From an uncultured beta proteobacterium (GTDB lineage: Bacteria > Pseudomonadota > Gammaproteobacteria > Burkholderiales > Burkholderiaceae_C), in assembly GCA_903909815.1 (NCBI GenBank), contig CAIVXG010000241.1, positions 1 through 54,360 on the forward strand: 54,360 bases of DNA, written 5' to 3'. Under the pieces are notes generated by a model. It was not told where the DNA came from. It worked only from the letters and a program-made list of their open reading frames with translations, and searched no databases. Position numbers and translations under genes: made by a program. Numbering within the stretch: position 1 is the stretch's first letter; every line of letters begins with the position of its first letter. This document shows positions 1 through 7,490 of the stretch, one piece after another.

Positions 1-210
1 ACCGCGCAGCGGCTGCCCACAGGCTTGTCCTGTGCGCAGGTGCCTTGTCCACGGCGGGCGCGATATCTGATCGGCCGAAAAACATGAGCGTTGGATAGAA
101 AACCGCCAAAAACTACCCACAGATTCCCCCAACGAGCCAAATAATTCAATGCGGTGACAGGTGCAATGCAGTAGTGACGAGATGATGGCGGCGAAAATGG
201 GTGCCATAAG
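1..210. other. Left-edge noncoding stretch
   Basis: No gene is supported here. The stretch holds four partial matches to the DnaA-box core TTATCCACA: CTGCCCACA at 13-21, TTGTCCTGT at 25-33, TTGTCCACG at 45-53 and CTACCCACA at 113-121. Two of them match at 7 of 9 positions. This may be chance or an edge of a larger regulatory region. The promoter of the downstream lipoprotein gene must lie in or before it, but no clear -35/-10 pair was found. Confidence 0.3.
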
Positions 211-1119
211 ATGAGAAAATTGTGCCTTCTTGCCGCACTCGCAGCGGCATTGTTCTTGACGGCCTGCGAGCAGCATGCTGTGGAAAACCCACTCCACTAC
301 AGCGATGCTCCGGTGGCCAGTGGCCAAACGGCTTACCGGCTTGAACCACACCCTCTGTACAACGCCCAGACCCTGGGAAACCTTTTCCAACCTCTTGTCG
401 ACTATCTGAATCGAGAACAGCCCGGTGTCCATATTGAACTGGAAGCCTCCCGTGACTATCAAGCCTACGAGCAGAAGTTTCGGGCTCGCGAGGCCGAAAT
501 TTTGATGCCCAACCCCTGGCAAACGATCGAAGCCATGAAGGTGGGTTATCACGTCATCGCGCAGTGGGGCAATGCAGAAGACTTCAAAGGCATTTTTGTC
601 GTTCGCAAGGACGGTGGTATCCAGATGCCTGCGGACCTCAAAGGAAAAGTGGTCAGTTACCCGTCTCCTACCGCCTTGGCTGCCGCCGTGATGCCGCAGT
701 ATTACCTTCACACCCAGGGCATCGACATCAACACGGACATCCAGAATCATTACGTTGGATCCCAGGAGTCGTCCATCATGAACGTCTACATGGGCAATTC
801 CTCTGCCGGTGCCACCTGGCCACCACCCTGGCGCCTCTTCCAGAAGAAGCACCCGGCTGAGGCCGCTGAACTGAAGGTCATTTGGGAAACTCCGCATCTG
901 CTGAATAATTCAGTCATGGTGCGTGACGATGTGCCGCAGGCCGTCCGAGAAGGCATTCAGCGTGCGCTGCTTGACTTGCCCATGACCCCGCAAGGTCGGT
1001 TAATCTTGTCGAAGATGGAAACATCTCAATTTCATGCCGCCACAGATGCCACCTACGATATCGTCAAAGAGTATGTCGCCCGGTTCGAAAAGGAGGTGCG
1101 CCCCATAGAGCGCAAATGA
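211..1119 (+). CDS. PhnD-like periplasmic substrate-binding lipoprotein
   Basis: Predicted periplasmic binding protein of the phosphate/phosphite/phosphonate (PhnD-like) family, 302 aa, which is the usual length. Residues 1-19 form a lipoprotein signal: charged start, hydrophobic core and lipobox LTAC with Cys19 as the likely lipidation site. The rest reads as a two-lobed type II binding protein. No transporter permease or ATPase lies nearby. Instead its TGA overlaps the ATG of a membrane GGDEF/EAL sensor (ATGA at 1116-1119), and an AGGAGG-like site at 1091-1096 precedes that start. The context suggests that it feeds ligand information to the sensor, as NspS does for MbaA in Vibrio cholerae, rather than serving import. 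The ligand cannot be read from the sequence. The start ATG has only a weak ribosome site. Confidence 0.85.
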   Translation: MRKLCLLAALAAALFLTACEQHAVENPLHYSDAPVASGQTAYRLEPHPLYNAQTLGNLFQPLVDYLNREQPGVHIELEASRDYQAYEQKFRAREAEILMPNPWQTIEAMKVGYHVIAQWGNAEDFKGIFVVRKDGGIQMPADLKGKVVSYPSPTALAAAVMPQYYLHTQGIDINTDIQNHYVGSQESSIMNVYMGNSSAGATWPPPWRLFQKKHPAEAAELKVIWETPHLLNNSVMVRDDVPQAVREGIQRALLDLPMTPQGRLILSKMETSQFHAATDATYDIVKEYVARFEKEVRPIERK

Positions 1120-2471
1120 TGCTCAATTCCCTGAGACGCCTGCTGGCGGGAACGCTCCGTCGACAACTGATGATCGGGATTACGCTGGTTTTTGGCTTGG
1201 CAATGTCGCTGTTCGTTTGGGATCAGTCCCGTCGGCAACACACCGTGTTGTCACAGCAACAGACCGAGCAGGCCGTCGTCCTTGCCCGCACGGCGGCCAC
1301 ATCAGCTGCCGTGTGGGTGGCCTCCATGGACTACGGCGGCATGCAGGACATCGTCGACAGTCTGGCGCACTATCCCGATTTGCAGTACGCCATCATCCTC
1401 GATACCAGGGGGCAGATTTGGGCGCACACCGATCAGAGTCGACGCCGGCAATACCTGAACGACATGCCAAAGGAGTCTGTGGCCAAGGTGTTCCTGGCCT
1501 CAGGCGGTTTTTCTGATGTTGCCAGTCCAGTGATGCTCTCGGGCAAGCACATCGGCTGGGTTCGCGTGGGCCTTGGCGCCGAGGTGCTCAACGCCAGACT
1601 CGCGCAAGCCTCGCGCAGTGGCGTCCTTTATGGACTGCTCGGGATTGTGCTGAGTTGCGTTCTCGCATTGCTGGTCAGCGGCCGCATGACGCGCCGCCTG
1701 CAATCCATCCAAGACGTGGCAGATGCGGTCCAACGCGGAGACACGAAAGTACGGACCGGGTTGGCAGGTGATGATGAAGCGGCACAACTTGCGCAACAGT
1801 TCAACAACATGCTGGATGGTTTGGCGCAGAGGGAGGACGCGCTGCGGGACAGCGAGGCCCAAAACCTGGCACTGATCAACGCCATCCCCGATCTGATCTT
1901 CGTGAACGACCGAGACGGCCAGTACCTCGCAGTGCATGCATCGGACCCGAGACTGCTTCTTGTGCCACCAGAGGAAATCCTGCATCGGAATGTCCAGGAT
2001 CTGTTGCCCGAGCCGCTGGCTCAGCGATATAGGAATGGATTTGCCTGTGCGCTCGATAGCAAGGAAATCCAGTTTTTGAACTACTCGATTCTCTTAGAGG
2101 GAAGAGAAAAGTACTTTGAAGCCCGGATAGTTGCCCGGACCGAGGACACCGTCGTGTCCATTGTGCGCGATGTCACGGAGCAAAGACGGGCCGAGGATTC
2201 GCAACGGATTGCTGCGATTGCCTTTGAATCACAGGAAGGCATGTTCGTTGCTGATGCAGCGGGGCTGATCGTGCAGGTCAACCAGGCATTTACCGACATC
2301 ACCGGATACACGGCGCAAGAAGCGGTGGGAGAAAATCCTCGACTGCTCAAGTCAGGGCGAAACAAGTCCGATTTTTACGAAGCCATGTGGGAGAGCATTT
2401 CACGCAATGGGTTTGGCAGGGTGAAATATGGAATCGCCGAAAAAGCGGCGAGGTGTTCCCTCAATGGCTGA
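1116..2471 (+). CDS. Membrane sensor HAMP-PAS-PAS, N-terminal piece of a frameshifted GGDEF/EAL protein
   Basis: N-terminal part of a c-di-GMP signalling protein whose frame breaks near 2414. Reading order: transmembrane helix about 17-36, periplasmic sensor region 37-167, second transmembrane helix 168-188, HAMP about 189-241, PAS about 245-355 and the first half of a second PAS from 365. Residues 1-433 are genuine. The last 18 residues, after Asn-Gly-Phe, are out-of-frame and unlike a PAS domain. The rest of the second PAS plus GGDEF and EAL continue in the -1 frame and are listed next. The intact protein would be about 918 aa. The start overlaps the stop of the PhnD-like lipoprotein gene, so the two are translationally coupled. 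The periplasmic region is the natural docking site for that binding protein. As sequenced this product would be a sensor without an output domain. Confidence 0.75.
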   Translation: MMLNSLRRLLAGTLRRQLMIGITLVFGLAMSLFVWDQSRRQHTVLSQQQTEQAVVLARTAATSAAVWVASMDYGGMQDIVDSLAHYPDLQYAIILDTRGQIWAHTDQSRRRQYLNDMPKESVAKVFLASGGFSDVASPVMLSGKHIGWVRVGLGAEVLNARLAQASRSGVLYGLLGIVLSCVLALLVSGRMTRRLQSIQDVADAVQRGDTKVRTGLAGDDEAAQLAQQFNNMLDGLAQREDALRDSEAQNLALINAIPDLIFVNDRDGQYLAVHASDPRLLLVPPEEILHRNVQDLLPEPLAQRYRNGFACALDSKEIQFLNYSILLEGREKYFEARIVARTEDTVVSIVRDVTEQRRAEDSQRIAAIAFESQEGMFVADAAGLIVQVNQAFTDITGYTAQEAVGENPRLLKSGRNKSDFYEAMWESISRNGFGRVKYGIAEKAARCSLNG

Positions 2472-3871
2472 CCATCACGACCGTAAAAGACGACTCGGGC
2501 TCGCCGACTCACTATGTCGCGTGCTTTATTGACATCACCTTGCGCAAGGCGGCCGAAGAGCAGATCAACAGCCTGGCCTTCTACGATCCGCTGACGCTGC
2601 TGCCCAATCGCCGGCTCATGGGCGACCGCCTGAAACAGGCGCTGGCATCGAGTGCGCGCAGCGAGAAATATGGTGCTTTGCTGTTCATTGATCTGGATAA
2701 TTTCAAAGTCACCAACGACACGCTCGGTCATACGGTGGGGGACCTGATGCTGCAAGAAGTGGGGCAGCGCCTTGTCACGTGTGTGCGTGAGGGCGATACG
2801 GTGGCTCGATTGGGTGGCGATGAATTTGTGTTGATGCTGGAAGGCCTGAGCGGAAACCGGCGTGAGTCTGCTGCCCAGGCCAAGTCGGTCGGCGAGAAAG
2901 TCCTGGCCACGATCAGTCAACCCTATTTGCTGGCGGGTCACCACTGTCGCAGCACGCCCAGCATTGGCGTGACCCTGTTCACGGACCACATGGAAACCAG
3001 CGATGAACTGTTAAAGCGTGCCGACTTGGCCATGTATGAAGCAAAGAAGGCGGGCCGCAATACCCTGCGCTTCTTTGACCCCGAGATGCAGGCGGCCGTG
3101 GCGACGCGTGCGGCACTTGAAGCAGATCTGCGTAATGCCGTCCTTTGCGATCAGTTCAAGCTCTTTTATCAGGCCCAGGTCGACGGCGAAGGTATCTTGA
3201 CCGGGGTCGAGGCGCTTGTGCGCTGGATACACCCTGAGCGCGGCCTTGTGCCTCCCAGGGACTTCATTGGGCTGGCCGAGGAAACCGGCCTGATTCTCCC
3301 CCTTGGCCACTGGGTGCTGCAAGCCGCATGTGCGCAGTTGACGAACTGGTCTTTGAGACCCGAGATGTCGCAGCTTGCGATCTCGGTGAATGTGAGCGCG
3401 CATCAGTTTCGCCAAAAGGAATTTGTCGAGCAGGTGTTGGCGGTCATTGCCCGAACGGGAGCCAACCCACGGCGGCTCAAAATCGAACTGACAGAGAGTC
3501 TGCTGGTTGATGATGTTGAAGCTGTCATCGCCAAGATGACCGAACTCAAGGCGAACGGTGTGGGCTTCTCGCTGGATGACTTTGGTACGGGCTATTCGTC
3601 GCTGTCCTACCTGAAGCGATTGCCGCTTGATCAGCTCAAGATCGACCAGAGCTTCGTCCGAGACATTCTTGTTGACCCGAACGACGCGGCAATCGCCAAG
3701 ATGGTCATCGTGCTGGCTGAAAGTCTGGGGCTGACGGTGATCGCGGAGGGTGTGGAAACACAGGCCCAGCGCGACTTCCTCGCGGGCCAGGGCTGCCACG
3801 CCTACCAGGGGTACCTGTTCAGCCGACCAATTCCGATAGAAGAATTTGAGATATTCGCTAGACGAGGCTGA
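2387..3871 (+). CDS. GGDEF-EAL output half of the frameshifted sensor
   Basis: C-terminal continuation of the gene starting at 1116. Real sequence begins at the Trp codon 2414-2416; the GTG at 2387 merely opens the frame and has no ribosome site. Counting from that GTG: end of PAS to about 52, GGDEF domain about 60-225 with an intact GGDEF (143-147) and an intact RxxD inhibitory site (Arg134, Asp137), then an EAL domain about 245-490. EAL catalytic signatures are complete: EALVRW 275-280, SVNVS, ELTES 368-372, DDFGTGYSSL 397-406, KID 418-420 and AEGVE. It is therefore potentially bifunctional, with cyclase and phosphodiesterase activity. All motifs downstream of the break are undamaged, which argues for a recent mutation, a sequencing error or phase variation rather than old decay. 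Without repair of the frame the output domains are cut off from the sensor. Confidence 0.75.
   Translation: MGEHFTQWVWQGEIWNRRKSGEVFPQWLTITTVKDDSGSPTHYVACFIDITLRKAAEEQINSLAFYDPLTLLPNRRLMGDRLKQALASSARSEKYGALLFIDLDNFKVTNDTLGHTVGDLMLQEVGQRLVTCVREGDTVARLGGDEFVLMLEGLSGNRRESAAQAKSVGEKVLATISQPYLLAGHHCRSTPSIGVTLFTDHMETSDELLKRADLAMYEAKKAGRNTLRFFDPEMQAAVATRAALEADLRNAVLCDQFKLFYQAQVDGEGILTGVEALVRWIHPERGLVPPRDFIGLAEETGLILPLGHWVLQAACAQLTNWSLRPEMSQLAISVNVSAHQFRQKEFVEQVLAVIARTGANPRRLKIELTESLLVDDVEAVIAKMTELKANGVGFSLDDFGTGYSSLSYLKRLPLDQLKIDQSFVRDILVDPNDAAIAKMVIVLAESLGLTVIAEGVETQAQRDFLAGQGCHAYQGYLFSRPIPIEEFEIFARRG
2409..2416 (+). other. One-base frameshift site in the sensor gene
   Basis: Codons read Asn-Gly-Phe (AAT GGG TTT) in the upstream frame. 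The expected PAS continuation Trp-Gln-Gly-Glu-Ile-Trp resumes at 2414, one base back. Adding one T to the TTT run restores a single uninterrupted frame. The phasing (GGG TTT G) does not fit a canonical X_XXY_YYZ programmed -1 slip. A deletion or read error in a short homopolymer is the simplest explanation. Confidence 0.75.
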
Positions 3872-4150
3872 ATCAAGTCCGGCGAAAACTTCCGCAGAAG
3901 TCGAGCCCATGGTGAGCTATTGCCATTTCACTCGTCACGACGAGCTTAGGTTCCTGGCGGTGATGGGTCACAACGTTACGACAACCTCCAAAACGATGCT
4001 TATGGTTTGGTTTTTGGTGCGTCCCGTATCCGCCGGCCGGTCGCTGCGGCCTTGCCGCTGTAGCTTTCTTCGTCCGGCTGATCCCGCACCCAAGCCGGCA
4101 TCGCGTAAATCCGTAATAATCCCGTCACTGAGTGCTGGTGTGAGGTTCAA
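3872..4150. other. Noncoding gap before the hydrolase gene
   Basis: This 279-bp stretch has no convincing coding content on either strand. It probably holds the promoter of the hydrolase/cyclase pair. An AT-rich TAATAAT-like box occurs near 4112 and a GAGG ribosome site lies just before the TTG start. No terminator-like hairpin with a T run was seen. Confidence 0.3.
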
Positions 4151-4969
4151 TTGAAGAAAGACAGTACAGATCGGAACATCCTTGCGCGAAACAGCGTCAA
4201 AGTTCTCGAAGGCAACGGCCCTGTGTTGCTTTATGCCCATGGATTCGGCTGCAATCAAAGCATGTGGGATGGCTTGACGCCTGCTTTTGCGAGTTCCCAC
4301 AGGCAGGTTCTATTCGACTATGTGGGCAGCGGGCGATCCGATATCTGCGCCTTCGATCCGGAAAAATACGCCAGTCTTGGCGGCTATGCACAGGATGTTT
4401 TGGATGTTTGTGATGCACTTGATTTGAAAAGTGGTGTCGTTTTTGTTGGCCATTCTGTCAGCTGCAGCATCGGACTTCTCGCCTCAATAGCCCGTCCCGG
4501 ACTCTTCGCCAAGCTCATACTTGTGGGCCCCAACCCGTGTTTCGTCAACCATGCGCCCGAGTACATCGGGGGTTTTGAGAAAGAAGACCTCGAAGGTCTT
4601 CTGGCGTTGATGGATCAAAACTACATTGGGTGGGCGAGCTATCTTGCGCCCGTGGTGTCGGCCCAGGGTGAGGCGGGTGCAGTGACACGGGAACTCGCCG
4701 ACAGCTTTTGCTCGACCGACCCCCAGGTTGCCAAAGTCTTTGCGCGCGCCACGTTTTTCTCCGACAACCGGGCTGATCTTGCCAAGGTCACGGTACCAAG
4801 CTTGCTTCTACAGCATCGAAACGACACCCTGGCACCGCTCAGCGTGGGCGAGTACATGCATGCCCATTTGGCCCGGAGCACGTTGAAAGTGCTGGAGGTG
4901 CAAGGCCACTGCTCCCACATGAGCGAACCTGCGCTCGTTGCTGCAGCCGTGCGCGACTTTCTTGCTTGA
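4151..4969 (+). CDS. RsbQ-like alpha/beta hydrolase
   Basis: Cytoplasmic alpha/beta hydrolase of the RsbQ type, 272 aa with a TTG start preceded by GAGG at the right distance. The catalytic triad is visible: Ser102 in GHSVS, Asp225 in HRNDTLAP, and His in GHCSHMS (His253/His256). The oxyanion-hole HGFG motif is at 30-33. In Bacillus subtilis RsbQ is needed by the PAS-domain phosphatase RsbP and is thought to make or deliver a small ligand; plant KAI2/D14 receptors share this fold. Here the stop overlaps the TTG start of a PAS-PAS-PAS-GGDEF protein (TTGA at 4966-4969). By analogy the hydrolase would supply the signal for a PAS-controlled diguanylate cyclase. Family assignment is firm; the role is inferred from the pairing. 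The substrate is unknown. Confidence 0.85.
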   Translation: MKKDSTDRNILARNSVKVLEGNGPVLLYAHGFGCNQSMWDGLTPAFASSHRQVLFDYVGSGRSDICAFDPEKYASLGGYAQDVLDVCDALDLKSGVVFVGHSVSCSIGLLASIARPGLFAKLILVGPNPCFVNHAPEYIGGFEKEDLEGLLALMDQNYIGWASYLAPVVSAQGEAGAVTRELADSFCSTDPQVAKVFARATFFSDNRADLAKVTVPSLLLQHRNDTLAPLSVGEYMHAHLARSTLKVLEVQGHCSHMSEPALVAAAVRDFLA

Positions 4970-6639
4970 CGCATTCAGTCAGCAACCCCATCGTGCCAAC
5001 CTTTGACCAGCTGCCTTGCCCTGCCCTGGTGACTGACCGGGGCGGCGCGGTGTTGTTGGTCAATCAAAGCTTGCTGGACTTGGTGGGCGGCGCCACAGAA
5101 AGTTGGCTCGCAAAGCCGATGGACCTGCTGTTTCCAATGCCAAGCAGAATATTCCTGCAAACTCACGTCTGGCCGATGCTGTTGCGCGAAAGCCGAGTTC
5201 GGGAAATTCGATTGCAGATTCTGGGCGACAAAGGCGCGCAGCTGCCGGTCATTGTGAATTGCCAAAAGACAACGCGGGATGCACAGGATCGCTATACCTG
5301 GGTATTCTTTGTGACGATTGAACGCAGCCGCTATGAGCAGGAGTTGTTGGAGGCCAGGCAAAGGGCTGAAAAGGTGTCCGCCAACCTGGCCAAAAGCGAG
5401 AGATTCATACGCACGATTGCGGATGCCATGCCAAGCATGATCGCCTATTGGGATACGCAACTGCTGTGTCAATTTTCAAACCAGCCGTACTGGGAGTGGT
5501 TTGGACGAACACATCAGGAAATGATGGGCTTGTCCATGGCAACCGTCTTGGGTGACAGCCTGTTTGAAAAGAATTTGCCTTACATCCAGGGCGCTTTGGC
5601 ATGTGAGCACCAGGAGTTTGAACGTGCCATTGCGAAACCTGACGGGTCTATGGGCTACACGTTGGCCAATTACGTTCCAGACATCCATGCCAATGGACAA
5701 GTCCAGGGCTTCTTCGCGCTCGTGACAAACATCACCCGCCTGCGCGAGGCTGATGCGGCGATTCGTCTTTCGGCGCGGGTGTTTGAAGCGACTATGGAAG
5801 CAATCATGGTGACGGATACGGTCGCGAGTATTGTTTCGGTTAACCCCGCCTTCACTGCGCTCACGGGCTACACATTTGAAGAGGTGGTTGGCCAGAACGC
5901 GCGCATCCTGAACTCCGGACGCCATGACTCGGCCTTCTTTGGCGCGATGTTTCAAGACTTGCGTGCAAGCAAATTATGGAGAGGTGAAGTCTGGAGCAAG
6001 CACAAGGACGGCTCGATTTTTCTGCAACGACTGTGCATTTCTGCCATTTGCGACGATGCCGGCGTGGTCAGCCGCTATGTTGGCGTAGGTGCCGACATCA
6101 CCCAGCAATGGGACAAAGAGCAGTTGGTGCAGCGCATGGCGTTGCACGATGGTTTGACAGGTTTGCCGAACCGCTCCCTGCTGATGGAGCGCATTGCTCA
6201 GTTGATCGCAGTGTCGGCTCGTGATCCACGTCACATAGCACTGATGTTTATTGATTTGGATGGATTCAAATTGATCAATGACACCTGGGGGCATGATAGG
6301 GGTGATCAGGTACTGAAGACGGTTGCCGCTCGACTTTTGAGCTTGCTGCGGCCGTCTGACACGGTGGCACGGCTCGGGGGCGACGAGTTCATCATTTTGC
6401 TTGACAACCCAGAAAGCCGCGACAATGTCGCCGCGGTGGCCGCGCGCGTTATCGAGGAGGTGAATGCGCCCATGCGTTTTGACGGAAAGACGGTCCATGT
6501 GGGCACTTCGATTGGCATAGCTTTCGTTACGAAAGAGGTGACGTCTCCCGAGGACTTGATCAAAAATGCCGACAATGCCATGTACAGGGCCAAAGCGGCG
6601 GGAAAGAACCGCTACCATTTTTCAGGTCACTTGGCGTAG
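4966..6639 (+). CDS. PAS-PAS-PAS-GGDEF diguanylate cyclase
   Basis: Soluble diguanylate cyclase of 557 aa. Three PAS-type sensor domains are recognisable at about 10-118, 145-260 (PAS_4-like) and 268-380, with a short coiled linker at about 120-148. A GGDEF domain occupies about 390-555. The active-site GGDEF is intact (471-475), and RPSD at 462-465 gives the RxxD product-inhibition site at the standard five-residue spacing. There is no EAL domain and no membrane segment, so it should only make c-di-GMP. It starts at TTG inside the stop of the RsbQ-like gene; the absence of a separate ribosome site suggests coupled translation. The third PAS closely resembles the second PAS of the 1116-3871 sensor, so the two cyclases may be related by duplication of this module. 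Confidence 0.9.
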   Translation: MTHSVSNPIVPTFDQLPCPALVTDRGGAVLLVNQSLLDLVGGATESWLAKPMDLLFPMPSRIFLQTHVWPMLLRESRVREIRLQILGDKGAQLPVIVNCQKTTRDAQDRYTWVFFVTIERSRYEQELLEARQRAEKVSANLAKSERFIRTIADAMPSMIAYWDTQLLCQFSNQPYWEWFGRTHQEMMGLSMATVLGDSLFEKNLPYIQGALACEHQEFERAIAKPDGSMGYTLANYVPDIHANGQVQGFFALVTNITRLREADAAIRLSARVFEATMEAIMVTDTVASIVSVNPAFTALTGYTFEEVVGQNARILNSGRHDSAFFGAMFQDLRASKLWRGEVWSKHKDGSIFLQRLCISAICDDAGVVSRYVGVGADITQQWDKEQLVQRMALHDGLTGLPNRSLLMERIAQLIAVSARDPRHIALMFIDLDGFKLINDTWGHDRGDQVLKTVAARLLSLLRPSDTVARLGGDEFIILLDNPESRDNVAAVAARVIEEVNAPMRFDGKTVHVGTSIGIAFVTKEVTSPEDLIKNADNAMYRAKAAGKNRYHFSGHLA

Positions 6640-6747
6640 GCGTCTAAGAAGAAGCGAAGCGCCGCATCCGTTCCCCTGTGCCGGGTCATCCAATGGCAGG
6701 GATGAAGCCGAATTCGTACAATGCGCCATCACCACAGGAGAGACGAC

Positions 6748-7143
6748 ATGACGATATTGGTAGCCTACGCGCCGCGGCCCGAAGGTCAGGCGGCACTCGA
6801 CAAGGGGATCGAGATTGCGAAGCGCCGCAAGGAGCGCCTGGTCGTGGTCAACGCCAGCGCGGGTGGCTCGAAAGACGACCCGTCCTTCTCCGATGTTCAG
6901 GACTTCGAGCGCGTGCAGAAACTGCTGGCAGACGCGGGCATCGACGCCGAATTGAAGCAGTTCGTCCGCGGCAAGGGTGCGGTCGAAGAAATTGAAAACC
7001 TGGTCGAGTCTTTGCAGGTATCGCTGCTCATCATCGGCCTGAGAAAGCGCTCGGCCGTGGGCAAGCTCATCATGGGCAGCGTAGCGCAGGAGTTGTTGCT
7101 TTCCGTTCCCTGCCCGGTATTGGCCGTCAAGTCCGCGCCGTGA
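6748..7143 (+). CDS. Universal stress protein, UspA family
   Basis: Single-domain universal stress protein of 131 aa. The start is placed at 6748 because AGGAG lies at 6736-6740; an in-frame ATG at 6721 would sit before that site. The C-terminal half carries the ATP-binding type signature (GLRKRSAVGKLIMGS followed by CPVLAVK), so it likely binds ATP or a related nucleotide and acts in general stress adaptation. It is followed directly by a small unknown gene whose GTG start overlaps its stop (GTGA at 7140-7143). Confidence 0.88.
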   Translation: MTILVAYAPRPEGQAALDKGIEIAKRRKERLVVVNASAGGSKDDPSFSDVQDFERVQKLLADAGIDAELKQFVRGKGAVEEIENLVESLQVSLLIIGLRKRSAVGKLIMGSVAQELLLSVPCPVLAVKSAP

Positions 7144-7490
7144 CCGTGGATGCCGCTGCACCCGGGATGCTGCCGCGCGACAAACCCATGGAATACACGC
7201 TCAGACTCTACGATTTTGAAGAGGCGACCGAGCACGAGCGCCAAGCGGCGGAGCAACGCTTTCGCCGGGCGCTGGAGCAGGCCTTGGGCGGCGCGGCGCT
7301 GGTGGCGCCGGTCTATGCCGTCTACCTCAAGCTGCTCGCAAGCTACGGCGAGGCACCGCCCGAAGGCGCGCTCACCGAGTCCGAGCGCGAAGTGTTCGAC
7401 CAATGGCAGGCGGCCGAATCGGCCGCAGTGACAGCGGCCTTGGGTCCGCACCGCCACATGGGCGACGCGCAGTTCGAGATCCGGCTCTAG
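7140..7490 (+). CDS. Small conserved hypothetical protein
   Basis: A 116-aa acidic, mostly helical protein that I do not recognise. It has no signal peptide, membrane segment or cysteine. The GTG start at 7140 overlaps the stop of the universal stress protein gene; an in-frame ATG at 7188 ([10 protein letters not shown]) is an alternative start, but neither has a good ribosome site. The coupling suggests joint expression with the Usp. Its TAG and the gcvP stop on the other strand share the tetranucleotide CTAG at 7487-7490, so the two transcripts converge with no gap. Confidence 0.6.
   Translation: MTVDAAAPGMLPRDKPMEYTLRLYDFEEATEHERQAAEQRFRRALEQALGGAALVAPVYAVYLKLLASYGEAPPEGALTESEREVFDQWQAAESAAVTAALGPHRHMGDAQFEIRL

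Noticed and set aside
2387-2471. Programmed -1 ribosomal frameshift as explanation for the split sensor
   Set aside because: The codons are phased GGG TTT GGC, so the site is not a canonical X_XXY_YYZ heptamer, and tRNA re-pairing after slipping would be poor. Deletion of one T is simpler.
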